Assembly: GCF_015706575.1 (NCBI RefSeq)
Contig: NW_024037071.1
Coordinates: 9,475,774 to 9,539,773 of the forward strand
Source of the DNA: Patiria miniata
Taxonomy: Eukaryota > Echinodermata > Asteroidea > Valvatida > Asterinidae
Reading direction: 5' to 3'
Length of the DNA: 64,000 nucleotides
Shown here piece after piece: positions 1 to 11,319 of this stretch; the stretch's first letter is position 1, and each line of letters begins with the position of its first letter. Made by a program: the position numbers and the translations under genes. Under the pieces are notes generated by a model that was not told where the DNA came from, did no database searches, and saw nothing but the letters and a program-made list of their open reading frames with translations.

Positions 1-85
1 ACTATCTTTCAACCAAGTTTGTTTTTCAACAATAATTATGCCAGTTACTTTTCGGATGGCTGCAAATGATGGACTACAGCTTTAA
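1..85 (+). mobile_element. Right end of a TTAA-flanked MITE (family A), cut by the window edge
   Basis: Near-identical to the right end of the complete copy at 38244-38762, ending in the same inverted terminal sequence GGACTACAGCTTTAA. The element starts outside the window. Confidence 0.75.
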
Positions 86-716
86 AGCACGGGTATGTAA
101 GGCATACCGTTCACACTTACACTGGTGTGTACACGGCTCAGCTGTAGAGTTTGTATTTTTGCCCTGGTAGCGCAGCCATACATGTACCCTGGTAGCGAAC
201 TAGCGATCAGGGTTGCATTTTACCTGTGTAAAAAGCCACACCTGTTTAGGAGCTGCGTTGGATTAACTGCCAGTATGAAAGGTCTGCCTAAACTCTGGGG
301 CCGTCCAAAAAAGTACATCTGCACGAAGGGGGTGGTTGGGGGGTGGGTGGAGGGGTGTTTTCATTGTGTACGTGTACAGCATGCGTACAGGGGGAGGGGT
401 CCATACATACGCAGTGCGATAATTTGCTTTTAATAACTAGTCATGAAATCAATGTAATTTCTCATATTGAATACCTACCAGGACCAGCTTTTATGCATTG
501 AAAATTGTTATAACACTGTACCCTCACCCTGACCATTTATAATTATCTTCCCAGTGCTACTGCCAGGGGTTTCTGGCAACATTTTGTCATATTTTTCAGA
601 CTTTGGATCGACCTGCGAAACTTAATTCTACAGTTCTCAGGTTAACTATGACATTCAATGATGCTAGAATATGATAATCTGAAAAGTCTAAAAGAAATAT
701 GGAATGCGTATGTGTA

Positions 717-802
717 GGGGGGGGGGGGGGGAGGTTGGTTGGTTGGTTGGTTGGTTGGAACCACTGCATATGCCTTGTGTACAGGGGGGGGGGGGGGAGG
801 GG
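717..802 (+). repeat. Poly-G tracts and (TTGG)n microsatellite
   Basis: A run of 15 G (717-731) is followed by about six TTGG units (733-758) and a second run of 14 G (784-797). Simple-sequence DNA in the intron before the first visible PRADC1 exon. Confidence 0.9.
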
Positions 803-910
803 TCTAAAAAGTTTGGCATACGGTCCCATATGGAGATTTTGTATAATGAGGCTCATCTCTGAAATCTTCCTCTTAATGTGAGTTTCAACTTTTTTATTTC
901 ATAATCATAG

Positions 911-2061
911 TGGTTGCTCCTTCATGTCCAAAGCCATCACAGCAGAGAGGGCAGGAGCGGCCGCCGTCATTATTTACGACAACAATGACAGGAATTTTGA
1001 CAGCATTATTGACATGATTGATGACAACACGGACAGAAGTACCTCCATTCCAGTCGCATTCCTCCTTGGACGGGACGGGTAAGTTATGATCTACGACAAA
1101 TGTGACTGTCAGAAATTTCACTTTTTAAGGTCATCGCAAAAAAAGACAGCTTTATAAACCCATTAGTCTCTGTACCGACCCAAAATGGCCTGACTGTTAC
1201 TCCCTGTACTGACCCCAAACCGCCCTGCCTGTTACTCCCTGTGCCAACCCAAACCGCCCTGCCTGTTACTCCCTGTGCCACCCCAAACTGCTCTGTCTTC
1301 TCCCTGTGCCGACCCAAACCACCCTGCCTGTTACTCCCTGTACTGACCCAAACCGCCCTGCCTGTTACTCCCTGTACCGACCCAAACCGCCCTGCCTGTT
1401 ACTCCCTGTACTGACCCAAACCACCCTGCCTGTTACTCCCTGTACTGACCCAAAACGCCCTGCCTGTTACTCCCTATGCCGACCCAAAGCCCCCTGCCTG
1501 TTACTCCCTGCCATGCCTGAGCACTTCATCAGGTTGCAGAGTCATCGGATAATAAACACAGTGTAATAAAATGTTCATGTAGTACAGTTGCTTATGGGTT
1601 AATATGATGCCAAACTCTATGCAAATTATTTTTTATCAAGGTCAATTCTTAACTTCCTCTTATAAATGGGATTTTAAAGTTGACGTGAAATTCACTATTT
1701 TTGAAATTAAATTGTCACTCAGTCCTTCAGTGGTATATATATGTGTCTGTCCAGTAGAAGTCATGTTAAATTGTGAAAAGTTAAGTTCACTTAATTTTTG
1801 GAATTTAGCAAAAATATGTGCCAAGTTACAAATTATATGACATGTGTTCCCAAAACAGCTAAAAATAACTTTTAAAAGAAATCCAAGATCTTTTCACTTT
1901 AAAAAATTACATAATCTTTTGTGTTTTCATCTTTTTACAGTTACATGATCAAGAACTCGCTTCACCAACAGGGCCTGCCGTCTGCTGTCATTTCGATTCC
2001 AGTCAACATTACCGGCGTCTCACTAGGCCATGTCAGGCGATCTCCTTGGTCCCTATGGTAG
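911..2061 (+). CDS. PRADC1: PRADC1 (protease-associated domain-containing protein 1), 3' part, two coding exons
   Basis: Two exons, 911-1078 and 1941-2061 (stop TAG 2059-2061), are bounded by an ATAG acceptor, a GG/GTAAGT donor and a TTTTTACAG acceptor; the split codon gives RDG-YMI. Together they encode about 95 residues matching my memory of the C-terminal half of human PRADC1: GCSF, then an AAVIIYDNND segment, IDMIDDNTDRS, IPVAFLLGRDGYMI, GLPSAVISIPVNITG and a terminal SPWSLW (human PPWTFW). In the family this is a small secreted, N-glycosylated protein that is little more than a PA domain; the NIT sequon is kept, and no enzymatic activity is expected. The first base of exon 911 completes a Gly codon (GGCSF), so signal peptide and first PA half lie upstream of the window. 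The 862-bp intron carries a 34-bp minisatellite. Identity is strong; the missing 5' part is not visible. Confidence 0.9.
1155..1520 (+). repeat. 34-bp minisatellite in the last PRADC1 intron
   Basis: About ten to eleven copies of a C-rich unit built around CCTGCCTGTTACTCCCTGTA plus a GACCCAAACCGC-like remainder. Measured spacing between copies is 34 bp. Because 34 is not a multiple of 3, the translation cycles through all three frames and repeats every 34 residues, so the open frame here is an artefact of the repeat. Confidence 0.85.
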
Positions 2062-2181
2062 GCGGAGCTCTACATGAAATGAAACCTTTAGCCTTTTTCT
2101 AACAGCTGCCCGAAAGCTTTTTTTTTGCGTATCTTGACAATCTTTCTTGCAAAATTTGTTGTCCCAGTACTAATGCACATC

Positions 2182-2417
2182 TTAACCAGTTTGCGCTGGA
2201 GGCCGTGTATACACACAAAAGTTTTGCGGTCTTCAGAACGGATGACAGATTAACACGCAGGGAGCTAGGCCGGAAATATCTGTCAGCGACACGCTCGCAG
2301 CGAGCGAGGCCGGAAATATGCGTGTGCTGCCCGAGGGTGATGGCTTGAGGTCGAGTGAAAAAAAATCCCGCGCCTCGTTCAGTTCTTGTCAAAATAATCC
2401 TGGCGTGAACTGGTTAA
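2182..2417 (+). mobile_element. TTAA-flanked MITE, family B (236 bp)
   Basis: Ends are TTAACCAGTTTGCGCTGG and CCTGGCGTGAACTGGTTAA, imperfect inverted repeats beginning in TTAA. The interior has GGCCGGAAATATCTGTCAGCGAC and CGCTCGCAGCGAGCGAGG segments shared with copies at 37684-37899 and 56856-57064. TTAA targets are typical of the piggyBac superfamily, but there is no coding sequence and the assignment is inference. It sits about 120 bp after the PRADC1 stop. Confidence 0.75.
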
Positions 2418-2422
2418 ATCAA

Positions 2423-2428
2423 AATAAA
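2423..2428 (+). terminator. Candidate polyadenylation signal AATAAA for PRADC1
   Basis: This is the first AATAAA after the PRADC1 stop, about 360 bp downstream. It lies 5 bp beyond the end of a TTAA-flanked MITE, so that MITE would lie inside the 3' UTR. No transcript evidence is available, and the motif alone is weak. Confidence 0.3.
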
Positions 2429-2429
2429 A

Positions 2430-3903
2430 TCAGGGATTTCCTTGCCGTAAATCCGACAAAATCCAACAAACCTTGGTAGGTTTACCAACCGTGACCTTAC
2501 GCATAAAGTTGATTTTAAAATACGACCTACATTGTACATGATGTAACTGACTAGTTTCAACATTTTCATTGGAGTTTTCTACTCTTTCAAATAAATACGT
2601 ACTCTTCTCAGTCTTCTGGTATAGTTTCTTTTCCAAAGGTTTGGAATCATAGTAATATTTTCAAAATAGAATGGGTGAAAGCCTTTAAAATCTCAGGAAG
2701 TGAAAAAAATGAGAATTATAGAAACAATATATGCTAAACTGTTTCACCGATATACACTTGTGTATTTCAGTAACCAGTGTAGCCTTCCAAGCCTGATGTT
2801 GTAAGCATTTATCTTTTAAAATTTGTTGTTGATGTGTTTTGCATTTCATAGAAAAAAATCTTTTATTTTATTTTTGGGGTGTCATGTTGGATACTTAGTG
2901 GTTAAATTTTTTTTTAAATGTGTCTTTCAAAATGTTTTTAACATAAACAATTATTGTCCAATGCGAGAATGTACTTAAATTCCTGCAGTTAAAAGCCAGC
3001 ACTCTGAACTTCTCAGTTTCAAGGTATTTCTGTGCATTCCAGTGCCTTGAAGTGATCTCTTCCATATTTTTGCGAGGTTTTAATACTTTGAAATAACTAA
3101 TAACATTTGAAATATTTTGAGTTAGAGACACTTTTACAGGATATCTCAAACTTGAAGTTGCTCTATCCATGCACTTCAAGGCATACAATTTTTTTTTCTT
3201 GTCATGAATTTTCATCTTGTATATGTCATATTTATATTTGTTTCAAGTACTTTGGAAGAAGCTACTTTATTTTAATTTGAAAGTTTTCAACCCTCTAAAA
3301 AGATGCTTTTAGTTTGGGTTGCTGTTGCAACCGCGATGTACAAAGAATACACTTTCATTATATGGAGGGCAGAAAATTAAGTCAAAATTTGCAAAGTAAA
3401 CATTCCATGACTAAACTTGGACGGATTGTATTGTTCAGTGTCTCATGCAAACTTTTGTATTGCTAGAAAATTAGCAACTTATAAACAATTTTTTTTTCTT
3501 GCTGGGGGGGGGGGGGGGGTTAGGCTCACTTCTACTTTTACAGGAAATTATACTGTCCTGAAGTAGTTCATACTCAAATATACTGAAGAAAGTGAAACAT
3601 GACATTGTAAATATTACTTTGAATTGAAAACAAGGTTTTTGAAATTGTTTTTTTCACCAACTATGCTGATTACGTGATGTGTGCCTATGAAATGGAAAGC
3701 TTCGTATTTTTTTGCTTACATTTTAATTTCATTTGTTAAGACGTGTTTCATTCAAAATATATTTGTTAGAACTTATATTGTGGATTTACGTATTATGCAA
3801 TTAGCATATCTGTAATACATTCCTGATTTTACAATTTATATTTGGTATAAACTTCAAGTTCTTTGTGCAACAGTTTTAATTTTTTTAAAATTATTTCCTT
3901 ATA
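2430..3903. other. AT-rich intergenic stretch, no gene recognised
   Basis: Both strands carry only short, unrecognisable open frames with A/T-rich composition. The one notable item is a run of 16 G at 3504-3519. A phrase at about 3605-3664 (AATATTA.TTTGAATTGAAAA to TTCACCAACTAT) recurs inside the foldback element at 4002-4059. Confidence 0.6.
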
Positions 3904-4187
3904 AAGACAAGATAAGTTTGCGGTAGCACAATGTGAAAAGAACCGGAGGGACTCAATTATATTTCGAACAGTATGCTCTGCCCGTCGTCAGGAGAATCGA
4001 GATTATAAATATTAGTTTGAATTGAAAAAAAAGTTTTTGTAATTGTTTTCACCAACTATCATTCTCCTGACGACGGGCAGAGCATATTGTTTAAAACATA
4101 ATTGAGTCCCTCCGGTTCTTTTCAGAACCACACATACTCACAAAAGAGATTTATTCACATGGTGCTACCGCAAACTTATCTTGTCTT
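3904..4187. mobile_element. Foldback (long inverted repeat) element, copy 1
   Basis: Begins AAGACAAGATAAGTTTGCGG and ends with its reverse complement. Arms contain GAACCGGAGGGACTCAA and a GTATGCTCTGCCCGTCGTCAGGAG block, inverted at 4065-4095. The same element recurs at 53003-53235. The left arm here lacks a roughly 35-bp piece present in the right arm. Homology on the right runs on to about 4218, matching inverted sequence at 52971-53003. Confidence 0.8.
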
Positions 4188-4869
4188 AGTATCTTTCCAC
4201 CATGCAAACCTTCAAATCTCATCCTATTTCCTTATTATTTTTTACGTACTTTTCTCTTCCATTTTCTTCAAGCATTTATTTGCCTTTGTTTCTGAGAGTA
4301 ATTCTCCATATTACTCCATGTATTTGTCCATAAACTTCTGGTTATCATACAGTCTGCATTTGATGCTATGTTTAGATAGTTTTGGTGTTTTTTTTTTCTG
4401 GTTTCCATGATATCAAATTCCAATTATACAAAGTATTATATTATAAACCTCTAGTTTTAAAACAATATTCCAAAGGATGTAAACAAAATTCAAATTGGTT
4501 GTTGTGACTTTATCAATTATCAACAGCCTTGTGATGATATCGAAACTTCTTTCCAGCAAATTTAGCATTATTCATCATTTTCACTTCTTTGTTTATACAA
4601 TGTATATACCACTTTTCTGTTGAAGTTGATTTTCTTTGGGGTTTTGGTGTTATGGTTTTATATTTCTTCTTTTGCTTGATAATAATATGAACAACTCAAC
4701 TGATAGCGAGCGTTGTCAACCTGAAAAAGCAATAATAAGAATGAAAAATAAAATTGTATTTTTGATGGTAACTTTTGAATTTGCTTCTGTGTAAAACTAC
4801 TTTTTAAATGTGTTGGAACTCGGTGACTTTTGTTAAAATTACCAAATTTTGCTTTAAAAATTAGGTCGC

Positions 4870-5920
4870 TTGAGGGCGCACTCACCATTTTACGTGCCGT
4901 ATTATTCCAGCTAGCTTCAGCGCAGGTTCGGATGCCGAAATTCCGGAAAGTTTTTCGTACATTTTTATTACTCTGTTTACCCTGTGAAATTGTTCAGTCA
5001 TGTCAGTGACTATTTATATATTTAGTAGTTCTTAAACCCGTGGAAGATCGACTACGTGGAGTAGAATAACCGGTAAATACCAATACCTGCATGCAGGGTT
5101 GTGTTGTTTTTATTCACTATTTTACACGTAGGCCTACACGGCAGTGGCTAAATTGTAGTTCTTTCCTACGCTACGGTTTCCTTTCCTATCTCCGGGGTTG
5201 CCAGAATTAGAAAGCAACCCGTGTGTTTTTTAGTTCTAGCGCTATCATTTCTTGGGTCTTCTTAAAGCAATGGGATTTGGCATGTTTGGATGGGCCCCGT
5301 GATAAGCCTTATCGCAAATAGCAAAATACACTGCTGGGCAAAGCAGAATAATTAACATGGGGGACGAGCAGCCTTCTGATTTCAGAAGCAGGGGAAAAGA
5401 ACCACACATGAACACCGAGTTCGAACGCGCATGCCATGGCCTCCGTGTTATTTGTTAACCCATGCGGCGTACGCATCAACAGCGTACGTACGCGGTCAAT
5501 GTCCCTGTCTTCCTGGTCGTGATGCTCTCGGATTTTGCTAATTGAGATAAGGATTTATAAACTTTTCGATATTCGCAATGCATCTTGGGATTGAATGAAA
5601 AACAAACCAGGCAATTTGTGCACAAACCTATGAGGCAAGTACCAGTTACAACTTTCATTTGTTGATTCCTCCTCATTTTATATCAAGAATTTAATGATTA
5701 TTTTTTCACACATTTTTGCACTGGTAATTTGACATATTATCGTTAAAAATATCATTTTTAAAGCCTATTAATAGAATGCAGAACATTTTTGGAATTCCCT
5801 TTTTTTTCGTATTAGAGACCAGTTTCATTACTTCTGAATGAGCCTTCTCATACATGTCATAATGACCAATCAGAATCAAGATGTCAGGCTCACACCCCTT
5901 ACACTGACCAATCACAAAGG
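4870..5920. other. Region upstream of TMEM230; possible promoter or 5' UTR exon, not resolved
   Basis: There is no recognisable coding sequence. CpG and GTACG motifs are locally enriched around 5395-5500 (for example GCGTACGTACGCGGTC) compared with the AT-rich surroundings, which would suit a promoter of the gene starting at 6323. No TATA box or transcription start can be assigned. Confidence 0.3.
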
Positions 5921-5925
5921 GCCTG

Positions 5926-5978
5926 CTAGGCGAGGTGGAAGGCGAGGAAAGAACCGCTGCACCAACCTGACTCCCTGA
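5926..5978 (-). mobile_element. Fragment of a tRNA-derived SINE head
   Basis: Read on the minus strand it contains GTTGGTGCAGCGGTT, an A-box-like tRNA start, then TCTTTCCTCGCCTTCCACC. The same head is seen at 40145-40226, and its continuation at 52143-52300 and 59857-60005. Confidence 0.55.
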
Positions 5979-6297
5979 ATATTACAGAAACCAAAATCGT
6001 GCTAGCTAGCAAGAAGGGACACTCGGGAAGAAGGTGCGCTGTTTGACAAAATAATGCTCCGGTAATATTAAGAAGAATGCAACTGAGTGTGAAGTCCATG
6101 AGCCATTTTAATACACAGCATGCGCGGCAACCACACATGGCAGTCATGGTTTCTTTGCCAAAGACATCAATCACTTGCCAAATTTCTCTATAAATGTATG
6201 GTTAGTCCCAAAGCTCTAAACTTTTCAAACTGTGACGATTGCTTGTATGGGGTTCACACCAAACACTGTACCCTTCATTTGTCATTATATTCTCCAG

Positions 6298-6322
6298 GAT
6301 TTGATGTTTGACACACTGTACC
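6298..6322 (+). other. TMEM230: Probable 5' UTR part of the TMEM230 start exon
   Basis: A pyrimidine-containing acceptor (ATTATATTCTCCAG) ends at 6297, and the ATG follows 25 bp later. This implies at least one untranslated exon further upstream that I could not place. Confidence 0.4.
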
Positions 6323-7203
6323 ATGGCTAGAAGAATGAATACCGACAAAAGCAGTGTGAAGTACACGCGCATGACTGACACAGGAGATGGCTACATAGAC
6401 TTACAGGTAAAAATCAAACCCTCAAAAATTAATTTCTCTCAATTCCTCCATCAGGGTCAGTACCACATGCCAACTAGCACATAAGCAACCCTAATCCCCT
6501 AGGCCCTTTTTGTCAGGAACCATCTTTAATCCTCCAAACTCCTCCAAAATTTGCACTTATGCTCACATGAAGGATACCCAGCACCTCAATCCCTCGAAAT
6601 AATCAGACAGTCCTGCCTCTCAAAATGCATTCATCCGAAATCCTCCAAAATCCTCCTCTTCTTCAAACACCATTCATTCTCAATCCTCCAAAATCCTCAT
6701 GTGCTTCAACACCATTCAGTCTCAATCTTCCACAATCCTCCAAAACTGCACGAGGATTTTGGAAGATTGAGGAGAGTTAAGGTTGGCGTTTTTTACTTGG
6801 TTCAGAGTGCAAATAGCTGGTGAGTTGAAGCATCTTGGAACTATGCGCATGTCCAGCATTCTGTAAAAGAGAAAGGATTTACTGGTACATGCAAGTCAAA
6901 TCACTTTTTTTTCTTTGTTTAATTCCAAAATTGGACTAGTTCGCAAGAAGACCCACCAAAGTTCCCTGGAAGTCCATCGGAGTGGCCTGCCTCCTCATGG
7001 CCATGGGCACCACCCTACTGACCATCGGTGCCCTGCTGGTGACGGGACACATTGACACTAAGTACCAGGACAGGATGTGGCCGATACTGGTACTCGGCAC
7101 GCTGCTGTTCATTCCGGGGTTCTACCACGTCAGGCTGGCAGTGTACGCCTACAGGGGTTACCAGGGATATTCGTTTGACGACATCCCAGACTACGATGAC
7201 TGA
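6323..7203 (+). CDS. TMEM230: TMEM230 (transmembrane protein 230), complete, 2 coding exons
   Basis: Exons 6323-6406 (28 codons) and 6940-7203 (87 codons plus TGA) join in phase 0 across a GT-AG intron of 533 bp, giving 115 residues. The N-terminus has SSVKYTRM.DTGDGYIDLQ, as human TMEM230 has [20 protein letters not shown]; exon 2 opens FARRPTKVPWK (human FKKTPPKIPYK). Two hydrophobic segments follow, about residues 41-62 and 75-91, then the conserved tail GYQGYSFDDIPDYDD. In the family this is a two-pass membrane protein of secretory, endosomal and synaptic vesicles implicated in vesicle trafficking, with both ends cytosolic. The start ATG is in good context (ACCATGG). A TTCTCCAG acceptor at 6291-6297 suggests a 5' UTR intron upstream. 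Length matches the family (human short form 120 aa). Confidence 0.95.
6485..6795. repeat. Imperfect inverted repeat of CCTCCAAAATCCTC motifs in the TMEM230 intron
   Basis: Multiple CCTCCAAAATCCTC-type motifs (6530-6750) face a reverse-complement end GAGGATTTTGGAAGATTGAGG at 6751-6771. The whole stretch could fold as a long imperfect hairpin. It occupies most of the 533-bp intron and looks like a decayed foldback element. Confidence 0.55.
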
Positions 7204-7394
7204 GTTTGGACGAAGCGAGTGGTCAGGCTTCGCCAGCAGTACTTAATGGGCCGATGCCAAAACAACTTTGAAATCAGCTATCGAATAATGATTTCTGAGC
7301 TGCATTTAAATTGAAGAAAATATTATTTTATCTTATTTTTTAACTTGTTTAAAACTCTTTCTGGTAAAAATGGAAGGACAACCCCACAAGTCAT

Positions 7395-7790
7395 TGAGTA
7401 GTCGAGTACTCGTGAGTAGTTAACCGAATTCCCATAAAAGCAGAAAAATTACAAAAGTGATGTGAAGTAACTTACAAGCAAATAGCGTGCAAGTCGCACC
7501 ACATTCTTCAGCACTGAGATTTCCTTACTGTGCAATGCTTTGGGTCATTTACTTGAATTTTTTGTTTTTGGAAGAATGGAATCCTAGGGGGAGAGAGGTG
7601 GAGGGAGTGATTCCCTGTTTGCAGGGGACGTACCAGTATTAAGCCGTGAACCCGCAACCCTAGATTGCTACTCGCGAGTACCTGCTTCTATTAGGGCCAG
7701 GACGACTACTCAAGTAGATGAAAGACCAGAAATAGAACAAGTAGCATAAACTACTCGCGGGTAATGAAGTTACTCGTCCAGCAGTAGTCA
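7395..7790. repeat. Inverted-repeat region rich in ACTCG(C/T)GAGTA palindromes
   Basis: Left arm GAGTAGTCGAGTACTCGTGA (about 7396-7415) is approximately complementary to AACTACTCGCGGGTAATG near 7749-7766. Further copies of TACTCGCGAGTA lie at about 7669-7680. It is probably a foldback repeat downstream of TMEM230; its borders are uncertain. Confidence 0.5.
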
Positions 7791-8167
7791 ACTTACCATG
7801 TATCAATACAGATGGACCCAGCATACCAGACATCAAAAGGATAGCTGATCAGCCTTGTTGATATGAAGCAGTTTCCGATATCTGTTGAAGAAGATTGCCA
7901 CAACACAGAAAACGAGACTTATCCACTCTATGGAATAGAAATGTGGAGTGTGAAAAAGGGTGTAGAACTCAAGAGTAGATTGAGGATTGAGGCCAGACCT
8001 TGTGTTGTTTATGCTCAGCCGTGCATAAAGTTAGGCCTAGATTATTTTACATGGGAAAAATGCAAAATTGCCTAGGGAGTTACATGTACTGGAATTGTAG
8101 GGTTAATCGTTCTCAACTCCTGCTATATGAAAGGTTGTACTTGTTTTTTTCACAAACAGGATTTTTT

Positions 8168-8426
8168 CATATGTGATGCGATCAAGCTACACGAGTCATT
8201 TGTCGACCTTGGTCAAATTTTTTTTTTTTCAGATTTGAAAAGAGCACAAACTCAGCATTACTGCTGCGAAAACCGCATGTTGATCTCATCTTTAGTTACA
8301 AAATTATGGAAGTCGGAATACCAAGAGATGTGATGAAGTGATGTGATGAAATGGCCCTATTTTGGCCTGTATCTCCAAAGAAAAATCCAGATAACCAACT
8401 CATTTAGCTTGATAACATCACATATG
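8168..8426. mobile_element. MITE family D, copy 1
   Basis: Terminal inverted repeats TGTGATGCGATCAAGCTAC and AGCTTGATAACATCACA, flanked by TA on both sides (CATATG at each end). The interior shares AGATTTGAAAAGAGCAC, CAGCATTACTGCTG and GGCCCTATTTTGGCCTG with 11057-11318 and in part with 32850-32950. No coding capacity. Confidence 0.8.
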
Positions 8427-8429
8427 TAC

Positions 8430-9755
8430 ACTGTGTAAACCTAAAATGTTTGTCTGGTACTGTATCCTAATAGTGCTGAAAACAGGTTTTCATTTTTAGG
8501 TGTACATGTAGCTGTAACACAGCTGTGGTAATTTATGGTATTAAAATGTTGTGTCATGATCACTGTAGTCTGACCACATAAGATAGCAGCCACACAAAAT
8601 ACAACTGCCTTGTTACAGCTGCATGTGTTGTGCAGTTCCCCAAAGGTTATTGCGACCTCAAATACATGTAGCAATATATAGTGATGTGTTATGTGCTGTT
8701 AAATTGTGTAAGGGATGAGGGTGGTTTACACTGACCTCTATACTTACTGGACTGGCTGACAGTGCCCAGCTTTGAAGCAGCTGTGCGCCATCTTGGTTCA
8801 CCCACGACCCATGCATTGTAAACACACGTTATTTTAATGGTACATGTGGTTGGTATGGAATTTTCTTCTTCACAGAAAATAAGAATTCTATTTTCTGATC
8901 ACCTTAACATTTAAACAGTCCTTGTACTGGCCAGCATCCAAAAAACAACGGATTAAAAAATATAAGGGGAATCATTGTCGTAAGCACAGCACCCCTCCAC
9001 TATAGTACATGGATTTCCAGGAGATCCAAATAGCAGACCAGGTGCTTCAAGGTGCAGTGACCAATTAGCGTGTTTCACAGCCAGTGCAGTTAGTATAGAG
9101 GACAGTGGAGGTTACATGTAACCAGTTTTGCCTTTATCCAGAATGTGCTGTTATTTACAATAAACAAACAAGTCTTCCAAATAATCAGAAACAATTATTG
9201 GAGGAGCTTTTGTAGTTGTCACTTGCAAAAGAAAGAGTTGCTGAATCCTACCAGTATTGCTTTTTAGTGTAATCTTTCTCCCAATTGTTCTGAGGGGAAA
9301 AAAAACCTCTCCGAATTAAAAGCTCGAACATCGATTTTGATTCCCAAGAATATTTATTGATACATGACCTATAAGGAATCATCAGAACGGTACAAATACA
9401 TTATACAAGTAGAAATACATTGAACAAATAATGTAAAAAAATGTAATCACAGTTATAGACAACAACAGTCTAAGCAGAATTCATTGTTGCAAATAAAAGT
9501 CTATTTCTAACATCTACACTGTTAAGTTCATGTTAAATTTGGTATATTCGGTAAATTATTTCTTACAGTGTAACATGGTGGACTGCCCTGATCAGGCTTT
9601 GAATGGACATTGAAAAACTAATACTCCTACTCAGTATATATTCATTGATATCACAAATTCAGGACAAGCCTGACGATATTTGTATAGATTTGTACAGGTG
9701 CAGCTATTACATCACAGAATCCGAAGACAAAAAAATTAAGTGTACATTAAACAGT
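8430..9755. other. AT-rich intergenic stretch, no gene recognised
   Basis: Only short meaningless open frames are seen. Possible 3' UTR-like features such as AATAAA at 9159-9164 are present, but nothing ties them to a gene. Confidence 0.5.
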
Positions 9756-9759
9756 TCTA

Positions 9760-10276
9760 CAGGGTGGTAAAAAAAAAGTTTACACTTTTTTTTTCAGACA
9801 CAGGTTTCTCAAAATTGGGGAGACATGTTGACATTGTTTTAAGATATTCTTAAACAACATGATTTTGGTGGTATATGGTGGGAAAGGTGTTGAAAATAAA
9901 GCCTGAATTAAGAAATGGCGGCCTTTTAGAGAAATATGGTCAAAAACCAGTTTGTCCACACGTGTGTATGAGCATGGAGCTGTTTTATAGCTCCATGGTA
10001 TGAGATATGGTCATTGTTGTTGCTGTTCTTTGTGCACGCAGTGCTGTTGTTTTGACCATGTCTCATAAACTTGCATGTGGACAAACTCAGTGGTTTTTGA
10101 CCATTTTTCTGTAAATGGCCGCCATGTCTTTACCTAGGCTTTATTTTCAGTTCCGTTTTCACCATATTCCACCAAAATTTCGTAGTTTAGGAATATCTTA
10201 AACAATTTCAACATGTCTCCCCAGGTTTGAGAAATCTACGTCTGAAAAAGTGTGAACTTTTTTTTTGACCACCCTG
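9760..10276. mobile_element. 517-bp long-TIR DNA transposon remnant with TA target duplication
   Basis: Ends CAGGGTGGT and ACCACCCTG lie between TA dinucleotides at 9758-9759 and 10277-10278. The two arms stay alignable as inverted repeats for roughly 200 bp: AAAGTTTACACTTTTT facing AAAAAGTGTGAACTTT, GGGGAGACATGTTGA facing CAACATGTCTCCCC, and TGGTCAAAAACCAGTTTGTCCACA facing its counterpart at 10075-10105. TA targets and CAG ends fit a non-autonomous Tc1/mariner-type or foldback element; no transposase frame remains. Confidence 0.85.
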
Positions 10277-10279
10277 TAC

Positions 10280-11056
10280 TGTACTAAACTACAGGTGTTA
10301 TTATTATATCATTCACCTTTTTAAAAGTGATTCCAAAATGTGTGCAATAGCAATCAATTACTGGATGCTGTTTATTTTAGTCGAATACAATTTTCCTTTT
10401 TTTCAGGGTATTGTATTAAACCATTTAGAAAGAAAATATGTGAATGAAACTCATGAATTTTCAACAGCAGAAATATTAATAAACATTCAATGAAATACTT
10501 TTTTTAATTGTGTGTGAAACAAGTGCCAGTGTACAAAGATTAAATACAAAAGAAAGTGAAGTTATTGGTGCAGTTAGCGCAAACAAAAAGTTCAACGAAT
10601 GTAAGTTTCTGGCAGAAAGTTATCCAACGGACGGAATGTGCAACTGTGAATGTTTCCCTGAGATTACAGAGAATGCTGGGAAAATCAGGGATTGTTTTTT
10701 TTTTGGGGGGGGGTCTAAATAACTCTAGAGGCATTTCTTATTCAACATGTAAATATACTGCGAAGTAAAATTTGACGTCATGAAATGTTCATGGCAAAAA
10801 CTGCCCGAGTTGAAGTGGTTTTTAACCTTTTCAGGCATGCAAATTTTTTTTCACATTGCTGATTTCCTCGTTTATTTTTACTTCTCATTAATGCCATTAC
10901 AAATTGAAAAACACCGTACAAAGTCTTGTATGGTTTGGAATTTCTTCATTTTCCCCCCTAAATTCCCAGTTGCATGCCTGCCTTTTTTGTCAATACAGAT
11001 ACTTGCAGGGTACATCTCAACTTGGTGTTTAAGTTGATGTTCACTTAAAAGGTGCA
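10280..11056. other. Intergenic, no gene recognised
   Basis: AT-rich sequence with short open frames only. A perfect TGACGTCA site occurs at 10773-10780, but with no promoter context. Confidence 0.5.
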
Positions 11057-11318
11057 CAATTGTGATGCGATCAAGCTACATGAGTCGTTTGTCGACCCTG
11101 GTAAAAAAAAAAAAATATTACAGATTTGAAAAGAACACCATCTCAGCATTACTGCTGTGAAAACCGCATGCTGGTACCATCTTTAGTTCCAAAATTATGG
11201 AAGTCGGAACACCTAGAGATGTGATACAGTGATGTGATGAAGTGGCCCTATTTTGGCCTGAATCTCCAAATGAAAGTTCCTGACAAATGACTCATTTAGC
11301 TTGATCGCATCACAATTG
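11057..11318. mobile_element. MITE family D, copy 2
   Basis: Terminal inverted repeats of about 37 bp with few mismatches; the outer part TGTGATGCGATCAAGCT is perfectly mirrored by AGCTTGATCGCATCACA. It is colinear with the copy at 8168-8426 and contains an A-run where that one has a T-run. Confidence 0.85.
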
Positions 11319-11319
11319 A

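Noticed and set aside
1306-1566. 86-codon open frame rich in Pro, Thr and Cys
   Set aside because: Produced by the 34-bp minisatellite read in rotating frames inside the PRADC1 intron.
4658-4888. Minus-strand ATG immediately followed by GTGAGT near 4875-4888, as a divergent gene start
   Set aside because: A start codon directly at a donor with no further exon evidence is too weak, and the following frame is AT-rich and featureless.
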